Shown one piece after another: positions 56,701-64,000 of a stretch of 64,000 bases of DNA; the stretch's first letter is position 1, and every line of letters starts with the position of its first letter. This stretch comes from Chrysemys picta bellii. Taxonomy: Eukaryota > Chordata > Testudines > Emydidae. The translations under genes were made by a program, and so were the position numbers. The notes beneath the pieces are model-generated. The model saw nothing but the letters and a program-made list of their open reading frames with translations, was not told the origin of the DNA and did not search any database. The DNA is taken from assembly GCF_011386835.1 (NCBI RefSeq), contig NC_088791.1, positions 53,587,498 through 53,651,497 of the forward strand, given 5' to 3'.

Positions 56701-59282
56701 CATTGCCAGGGCAGCATAATGGTTTTCGATCACCCCCATATCCCTGTCAAGCCTCAGTCTATAAATCCAGTTACCCCAAAATACCATTTTATATCATATA
56801 CTATTCCAATATGGACTACACAGTCTCAAACCACTACTCACCCATCCCTTGTGGACCAGAAGCACCAATATCTTGCCCTTCATATACAGAGCAGAGACTC
56901 CACCATTTCCATTCCAACTACACCTATGGACAATAGACTACATATTTTATTCCCTTTATAAATTACAAACTAATTTCTTCAAATATCATCTCTGCACAAG
57001 CTTTCAAATAGATTTAACGATATAAACAGTTGGAAGGAGTAGTATTGACATTATTTACCTAAAGGGACCCTAAACAAATGTTAGACTCTAGAATAAATTT
57101 CAAATCAAAGTAACTTTTAACAACCTTTAACACAAAATTAATTTCAATAATTTTCTTCAAACTCTGCAGAAAAAAATCCATCTTTCCTTCCAGAATAAAA
57201 CTGGGACTTTTCCTAACCATTTTCCCAAGTCAAAGCTAGAAGAGGGCAAAGAACAGCTTTACAAAAGAATCTTATTGCAACATTAACAATGGAGTCATGA
57301 CAACAGCTCCATAATATACCACTGTGTGGTAGAATGGTTTGCAACTGAACTCCAGAATTGAGCATGATCCCTCATTCTCTTCAGTAAGGAAGGAAAACAT
57401 CTCATTTGTGCACATTTTCCTCTATAACATTTTATTAAATTTTGTCATTCTCTTGTTGAACAGTGAGAATATGATACAAAGATGCCATATAAAACAGAGC
57501 TGTCACTGCAAAGTATACTGTGAAGCAGATGTCAGGTTCAGTTTCTCTCTTGATAGATCCATTGTTTTCTCTCCTTTTAAGAAAGTCAAAACATATACAC
57601 AGCAGGCTATAAAATGTTTCCTGTGTAGAAAGAAGAGAGCATGTACTGGTCATCTATTGCAGTATTATGCAAGAAACTGATTATCAAAAGGAAAAGAACT
57701 ACATATGGAATGACAATGGTGTGAGGAAAGATGAGAGAGTTAAATTTTTCTCTAGAGCTGAATTCCATTCTCTTGGCCAGAGTTTCATCTCATTTACACC
57801 AGTATAACTCCGTTGACTTCAATAAAGTTGCTCCTAATGCAGGACCTGAGTCAGCCAACCATCTCTATTCAGCAAAGATCTTACATACAGCAAAGTCCTA
57901 AGCCAATAGTTGAAGGAACATAAACATGTGCTTAAAGATAGGCACATGCTTATCTACTTTGCTGAATAGGGACACACCTAAACATGCTTAAGTGTTTTGT
58001 TGAATTGGAGCCTTATGTTATTGCAAATGCAACCAGAGTCAGGTACAATATAGTGCCACCAGTCTGAGAGGTAATGCCTTAGTTTTTTTCCTATAATTTC
58101 CTTTCAGCAAAAACTAGTATAACTTTCCAGAGAGAACAGAAAAATAAAATAAAATACAAATTCTTATGCCCCCACCCTTATTTAAGAGGCTCAGAGCGTT
58201 AAAAATAATGTAAAACAACAAGAGTTGCATATCATCCAACCTATTTAGCTTTTCACTTGGTCTGTTTTCCTTCTTCTTTCATTTCCCATTGCAGTGGTTG
58301 TGACAATACCTACCTCTTTCAACCATAGCTTTGTCAGTTGACCACAATAAGGATGCTGCAGCCTATACTAAACAAGGCATCTCATTTATGTCCCTTGCTT
58401 GAAAGTTCAGCCAGTGTATGACACTATTACACCAGGATCTAATGTTATTCCACTCCAGAAAGCAAATCATTTCTGCAAATGACACTCTAGACATGTGCAT
58501 GTCAGAAGCTAAATAATGACCCTGTCAGGACTTTACACAAATGACACACATATACATTCTACAGTTAAATGTTAAATCTTTTGTAAAGTTGTTTTCTTGA
58601 TAGATGCACTTTTTATAGAACCTGCTTGTTTCCCAATAGGTATTTATAAATCCCAAGTCAACTGACTTCCAAAGTAATGCAAACTGCTGCCACATTCTTC
58701 AGGGTATCCAATGTCATTCTGCTTTTGTCCGCCATCCAGAAGTCATTTATTATGGACATTATTCTGCAGCATTCGTGCCTGAACATGCCAGTGGCAATTC
58801 AGAGAGACATCTCAGCTTCTGAGAAGGAATGCCATTTAAAAAGGCAAAGACAGGTTGGGCCTTGATGCTTTAAGGCAGATGCATGTCTGTGTAACATCCA
58901 AAATAGTCTGCTCAAACTTTTTGGACAGCTTCCAAGCTTTACGTGCCTCCTGTTAGTCTGTGGGCTCTTCCAGTGCACTGAAAACAAAGATCAAGTCAGA
59001 CTCTTTGGTTGTTTTTTCATGGTATTGCCCTTAAATCACAACTCCACTTTGGGCTTCTGCCACTGTAGCAAAAGTTCTAACTACCTGAGGCCTTCCTATC
59101 AAATAGGTGATCCCCCTTCTGAGAACAATTTAAAAGCATGTAGGATTGCTGTCACTTCAGAAAGATAATCCAAAACTATTCATTTGGCAAGCCTTGTAAC
59201 AAGCAAGTACTTAAAACCCATGGCAGAGACACCAGAAAACCAGATTAGGGCCAAAAAGTACATCTCCTGTGTCTGTCTGCAG
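56701..59282. other. unique AT-rich DNA with decayed palindromic units
   Basis: No gene called. Units near 57790 ('cagtataactccgttgactt') and 57925-58005 ('cacatgctta', 'acatgcttaagtg') belong to the short palindromic dispersed repeats. Confidence 0.4.
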
Positions 59283-59416
59283 AGGGCAAAAGAATGAGTT
59301 ATTCTATTTCTGGGAACCAGGGATCCCTAAACAGCCAGAATTAGATCTCCGGGATGAGCTCATGCTAACTGAACGAGTCTACAGAGAATACCAGCCACTG
59401 GAAGGAATTCAAAAAG
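59283..59416 (+). CDS. candidate 134-bp internal coding exon, unidentified gene
   Basis: A pyrimidine-rich tract ends in TGTCTGCAG at 59282 (good acceptor) and AAAAAG|GTACAG lies at 59416/59417 (good donor). Between them one frame is open: GQKNELFYFWEPGIPKQPEL then DLRDELMLTERVYREYQPL and EGIQK, 44 whole codons with one base split at each end. Codon use and composition look protein-like, unlike the surrounding AT-rich DNA. I do not recognise the protein. No other exon of the same gene was identified. It may be a real exon of a large-intron gene on the plus strand or a chance match; the MITE at 59490 lies just downstream of the donor. Confidence 0.35.
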
Positions 59417-59489
59417 GTACAGCTTTCTTCAGCCTTCCAGCATGGACATGGCTATTCCTCTTTCTACCACCCTCATGCTGCTCCTCTCA

Positions 59490-59774
59490 GGGCTTGTCTA
59501 TACTTATGCGCTGGTTCGGCGGCAGGCAATCGAACTTCTGGGTTCGATTTATCGCGTCTTGTCTGGATGCGATAAATCGAACCCAGAAGTGCTCCCCGTC
59601 GACTCTGGTAATCCTTCTCAGCGCGAGGAGTACGCGGAGTCGACGGGGGAGCCTGCCAGCCACGTCTGGACCGTGGTAAGTTCGAACTAAGGTACGTCGA
59701 CTTCAGCTATGTTATTCACGTAGCTGAAGTTGCGTACCTTAGTTCGAATTGGGGGGGTTAGTGTAGACCAGGCC
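59490..59774. mobile_element. MITE (285 bp) with strong cruciform potential
   Basis: Termini GGGCTTGTCTATACT and AGTGTAGACCAGGCC are inverted relative to one another, with TCA on each outer side (59487-59489, 59775-59777). A perfect 21-bp inverted repeat lies at 59535-59555 / 59569-59589. A second, longer imperfect hairpin lies at about 59679-59750 (GTACGTCGACTTCAGCTA / TAGCTGAAGTTGCGTAC). Same family as 36302. No transposase. Confidence 0.8.
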
Positions 59775-59777
59775 TCA

Positions 59778-60700
59778 GAGAGACAACGCTGTTAATGATT
59801 TACAGCTTTATAATGCAGAAACCATACCTGCCAATGTCTTCCTCCCAAAATAAATAATGTTGCAAAATTGTATAACTGTTCATATATTTAGATAAATTCA
59901 GGGCCAAAACCATCAGAAGCGTGTGTCTTCCCAGTTTAAAGTTATGCTGTACAAAACTCCAGTGTGGAGCACAAATAACTGCCTACATTCCTGGGTAGTG
60001 GCTGATCAGTAGTTGCACCATGTTTAAATCCAACAAATAATTATACTTTCATTCCGTATTTCCAGTAGTGTCTCTTTCCTTTTTCATGCTGAAAAGTCCT
60101 AAGAAGATGGATGATGGCACTGCCTGCTAATTGTACCCCAAACTTATTACTTAATTCCAAAATTGTTAAACGGAGATCTAGAAAGCTAAGCCATTTTCAC
60201 CAATTATTGATAATTACTCAAGGACGTACCACTGGAAAGTCAGGGATCTGAATGAATGTATTACGTATTACTATTTTTTCCCGGGAAAAGTGTTTTTACT
60301 CCAACCTTAGGGAACAACTTGAAAAATTCAAAGGTAGCTCCCAGATGTTCTCGGAAGAAATTTCCAGCTAGAATAGGATGAGAAGTATGAACATTTATGT
60401 TTTAAAAAAAAGAGAGCAAGAAAGATATCTTTGCTTTTAATTATGTTTTGTAAGTAAATCTGGGAGAATCTCGATTATGGGAGAAGCCAAAGAAACAAAA
60501 GATGGCTGAAAAATTTAGTGCCTGGGCTATTTCTTAGTCTACACAAATCAGTCACTGATTTCAAACCTTACAATGAATACTGGGTCCAACATCAGTAAAC
60601 ACACATTTTCCTGTCAAAAAAGTCAAAAATCTGTAGCCCACAGGGAAACACAGAGCTGGAAAGTCTGAGAATATAATCTCTCCCATTCCAATTTTTGGGC
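59778..60700. other. unique AT-rich DNA
   Basis: No gene or repeat recognised. Confidence 0.4.
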
Positions 60701-60701
60701 C

Positions 60702-60847
60702 AGATTCTGATTTACACTAAGGCCCCCTAATGTTGCTTTGGCAGTGTAAGTTTACCTAAAATGGCTATAAATATAATTTATTCCTACTTTAAGGTTCCTT
60801 TATGTTGCTAGAATGGTATAAAGAGGCTTTAGTGTAAATCAGAATCT
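60702..60847. mobile_element. 146-bp foldback/MITE-like element
   Basis: AGATTCTGATTTACACTAAG and GCC at 60702-60724 pair with the right arm 60825-60847 with one mismatch (23-bp arms). The 100-bp interior is AT-rich. No target duplication was confirmed. Confidence 0.65.
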
Positions 60848-61325
60848 AACCTTATAACCCGTTCTAACTGAACCCATCCATTTTTCTGAAGGAACAGTTC
60901 AATATTGCTAGGAGTAATAGCAATTTACCCATCTTTGGCAGCAACCCCAGTCAGCCACAGCTTTTCCTGTTGTACCTCCCTGCTTCACTGAACTGAATTT
61001 CTGCAGTGAGTCTCTCTGAGCAGCATGGAAGAATTAAAGACACCGGTGCATTATAATATAGAATAGTTCAACTATCTGAAGACCAGTGACAATGTTAACT
61101 AACAGGTTAGAGACGGAGAAGTATTAAACACCAAATTTTGAAAATACTGCTATATTTGGTAGTTAATGCTAGTTCTTTCTGACTATAATACATGAATCTC
61201 TGTCCTGTCCTTAGAAAAGAGGTGTCCATGTCACAGAAAACACTTACACAATTAGCACCTGTTAAGAGCTGTGTGATTTGGAAGCCATTTTCAGTTCACA
61301 ATGACAGTAACTTTATTGTATGCAG
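60848..61325. other. unique DNA
   Basis: No gene or repeat recognised. Confidence 0.4.
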
Positions 61326-61327
61326 TG

Positions 61328-61705
61328 TAGTTGTGGCAGTGTCAGTCTCAGGATATTAGAGAGACAAGGTGGGTAAGGTAATAGCTTATATTGGACCAAC
61401 TTCTGTTTTCAAGTTTTCAAGCCACAAGAACTCTTCTTCAGGTCTGGGAAAGGTACTCCCAGCATCAGGGAAAAATTCAAGGTGGTACACCTTAGTTTAG
61501 CGTACGGTAGAGTAGCCCTGGAATGGTCCCTTACAATATGTGCTAACTAATGCTAAACAAGCTGTTCCACCTTGTATTTTACCCTGATGCTGGGCGTACT
61601 TTTCCCAGACCTGAACAAGAGTTCTGTGTGGCTCAAAAGCTTGTAGCTCTCACAAACAGAAGTTAGTCCATAGAAGATATTACTTCACCCACCTTGTCTT
61701 TAGTA
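61328..61705. mobile_element. head-to-head inverted copies of a Penelope-type tail
   Basis: The left arm (about 61355-61515) reads 'agagagacaaggtgggtaag', 'attggaccaacttctgtt', 'cttcttcaggtctgggaaag' and 'tcaaggtgg-acacctt'. The right arm (about 61535-61701) is its reverse complement with some divergence ('ccttgtattttaccctgatg', 'ttttcccagacctgaac', 'aacagaagttagtcca', 'cacccaccttgtct'). This is a turtle repeat I associate with Penelope-like elements. It has no ORF. Confidence 0.7.
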
Positions 61706-63039
61706 ACTTTATTGTCCATGAATTTGTAGGATCAATGTTACATAGTCTTGTGAGCCAGTAGATGGTGCTCTTCATGTCAATTGACATATACTCATATATA
61801 CAGCTGTATCTCTTTTATATGAAACTCCCATAACAGCACCCTTGCTGACAATCTCAATAGAGGTATCAAGGATTAAATGACCATAAAGGATGCCACCCTC
61901 ATATCCCTCTCTGTATGTCTGGTTCCTGGCACACTGTGTCTGTTTATAAGCCATCTAAAGCATTGTCAGACTAGGAACTTTCATGAATACTAAATTCACT
62001 TATTAAAAATATTGTATGATATTTACATCCTTTTTCTGGTATAACTATCCTATATGACTGGCACTTAAAATTTACTTAAGTACATGAAAAAAAATCTATT
62101 TTTCAGATTGAATTGGTATCTTGTTTTTATCTATGTATTTGAATTCAATGTCATAAAAGACCTATTTAACTCTGTGGCTAAACTAATGGAGAATAGCCAT
62201 TCCATTCCTTAAGCCATACATGTTCAGAAAGAGCTTGGCTAAGCACACACAATTAAATCTCCAGCAGAGATCAACTTTTGTCCTTTTCAAAGACCTCTCA
62301 GTTTTCTCATTTTTGTAGAAAATTATGGAGGTGGGCCTGACTGCATTGATTTATGCTCAAAAAGCTTTAAAGAGAAGTTCAATCTCTCCAGACTTGCACA
62401 ACTTTCTTCAACATTGCAAAACCTGAAGGAAATATTAGATTATATAAAGCTTTATTGTTGGGTTTCTTTTCCCATATTCAGGCTTCTTTACATAATGTCT
62501 AATACAATATACATTAGTGCAATTAGGTCTGTGCACTCATTGAAGAATGTAAACAATTTCAGGAGGTCCTTTATTTACCACATCAGTAAATAAGTATGTA
62601 ATCTAAACTACTACATTTACACACAATTCAATGGTGCCTCCCATAAATTTGCTACAGTGATAAAATGCTACCATAAACCAGTACTATTTCATTAAGATGT
62701 CACATTTTGGATTTACAATTCAGAGATATAAAATAAATAAAAATGAAAGCAGACATCCTAGCCAATAATGTTAGTGGAAATTAGCACAGGCATCAAGGGG
62801 AACATACACCCATAATGCATTTTTATGGATGGTAGTTTGTGAAGTTAAATATTTTATTTGCTCAGAGACTTTCAGCATTCCTACAAATACAGAGAAGATG
62901 GAGTTTTACTCAGTTAGGCCCTTATCCTGCCATTTAAACAGTGTGAGCAGACCCCTAGGTTCACATAGAGCCCCTATGAAGTCAGTGAGGCTCCACATGT
63001 GCACAACAGGTCATCTGCATGTTAGTATATAGGCATGTT
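61706..63039. other. unique AT-rich DNA
   Basis: No gene or repeat recognised. Confidence 0.4.
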
Positions 63040-63732
63040 TGTTAGCCTGAGATAGAATTTTGGGTTTGACTTTTTGATATTCTTACTAATGTGTGTGAAC
63101 AAAGACATCGGGTGGGACAAGCAGATGGGATGAAAAGAGATAAGAGACCGAGTTAAAAGTGTTACTGGGTATGGTGGGAGTCTAATATATGAGCATACAC
63201 TGCAAGGCTGCCTGGCTCTTAAGTCAAGGTCAAGCAACCAGTTAGGAGGGGCAAGAGGGGCTATGGGGGAGGCATAAGACACACTAAAAGCCAAAGAAAG
63301 GCCTGGCCTTGGCTAGAGGAGAACCTCACTCCTTACCCCTCCCATGGGATACAAAAGAGATGGGATGAAGACCCCAGACTCACAAGCCTCCAAGATAGGA
63401 ACATGACCATAAATTGCAAGGGGTGAGACTAGGGGCATGCACTGCAGGTATATTTGGGCCTGCTAAGAAAGAGGAGGGGGAAATGGGGAATAGGGACACA
63501 GGCAAAGGCTCTCTGGGGTCAGAGCTGGGAAGGGTGACACTGGGTAAAGGCTCTGTGGCATCAGAGCTGGAAATGAAACACTGGGCAACAGAGTCTGCCA
63601 GCGTGTAGAGCTATGGATATGCTTGCTTGAAACTAACCCCAATAAGCATCACATTGCCTGCACTTCGGACTTCTGGTTTTCTGCTTTCTGTCTGCGGGAC
63701 AAGGGAGGGGGTGAAGGAAAAGCCCTCTAACA
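63040..63732 (+). mobile_element. LTR of an endogenous retrovirus-like element (693 bp)
   Basis: The ends form an inverted pair, TGTTAG at 63040 and CTAACA at 63727-63732. Near the 3' part 'aactaaccccaataagcatc' (63630) looks like a degraded AATAAA signal, and 'ggatacaaaagag' (63348) is a possible TATA-type region; these set the strand. A short direct repeat ('aaaggctct', 'tcagagctgg') occurs at 63505-63570. No gag follows in the 268 bp left in the window, and no target duplication was found, so solo LTR versus provirus edge is open. Confidence 0.55.
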
Positions 63733-64000
63733 TTGCAGCTGTCGGCTGCAGGGTCAAGGTCTTGGAGGCTTACTTATACAAGGCTACATGCTGTCACCCA
63801 GAACATTGGAGCTACCTGCAGAGCGTGTTCTTTTGGAAAAGGGCTGGGGGAGGTAGGGGTTAATTATTGATGAACAAAACATGATAAAATGCTGATTTAT
63901 GTTTCCAAATACCCAAACCTAAATCAAAATCAACCTAAAAAGAAACAGATTGCTCTCTCTTTCTCCATGAGGGTCACCTTTAATCTTCGATTCAATTGAA
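63733..64000. other. sequence after the LTR to window end
   Basis: Not recognised. If the LTR is a 5' LTR this would be retroviral leader, but no clear primer-binding site was seen. Confidence 0.3.

Noticed and set aside
58640..58990. Possible exon or conserved element
   Set aside because: Overlapping 62-codon frames on both strands without splice sites or a recognised motif. Kept only as unique DNA.
59679..59750. MicroRNA precursor candidate
   Set aside because: The long hairpin is part of a MITE that has another copy at 36302; without small-RNA data the transposon explanation is enough.

Overview
The window reads as non-coding nuclear DNA of a non-avian sauropsid, most likely a turtle. 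AT-rich single-copy-looking sequence is packed with retroposons: CR1 LINEs of several ages, decayed L2- and L3-type LINEs, Penelope-like elements carrying a GIY-YIG endonuclease domain, CORE-SINE/MIR copies, a tRNA-headed SINE with a CR1-type tail, LTR elements of several families, and hAT-like or MITE-like DNA elements. Mammalian Alu/L1 signatures are absent. The species call rests on repeat types recognised from memory, not on a search. No intact host gene, rRNA, tRNA gene or CRISPR array was found; the window is intergenic or lies in very long introns.

Layout. 1-8.8 kb: unique AT-rich DNA with an LTR-like repeat holding a (GAAAA)13 tract, a Penelope tail with a 14-bp target duplication, a ~1.07-kb LTR with TGTGAC/GTCACA ends, a decayed L3/CR1 LINE and short CR1 tails. 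10.2-13.1 kb: a non-LTR RT relic and a GC-rich hairpin-ended repeat. 13.1-18.6 kb: long repeat-poor AT-rich DNA with a candidate conserved non-coding element. 18.6-21.0 kb: a GC-rich block that contains a copy of what looks like TFAP4 (AP-4) coding exon 1, then a 1,059-bp hAT-like element with an 8-bp target duplication. 21.5-22.0 kb: an unidentified coding-like remnant. 24.4-29.6 kb: two Penelope copies, another LINE relic and an 865-bp solo LTR whose last 22 bp are inverted.

31-41.7 kb: TIR elements, a MITE abutting a perfect 61-bp duplication of sequence 2.7 kb away, a CR1 3' portion and a SINE. 43.9-48.4 kb: an essentially full-length CR1 with both ORFs, disabled by three stops and two frameshifts. 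51.9-56.7 kb: an L2 RT relic and a 3.5-kb minus-strand CR1 of an older subfamily. 59.3-64 kb: a candidate 134-bp spliced exon, a cruciform-forming MITE, a foldback element, a head-to-head Penelope-type inverted repeat and an LTR with TGTTAG/CTAACA ends.

The elements do not act as one system. The CR1 machinery is the likely mobiliser of the CR1-tailed SINE. The most unusual items are the TFAP4 exon capture, the LTR-end microinversion and the 61-bp duplication at a MITE edge.
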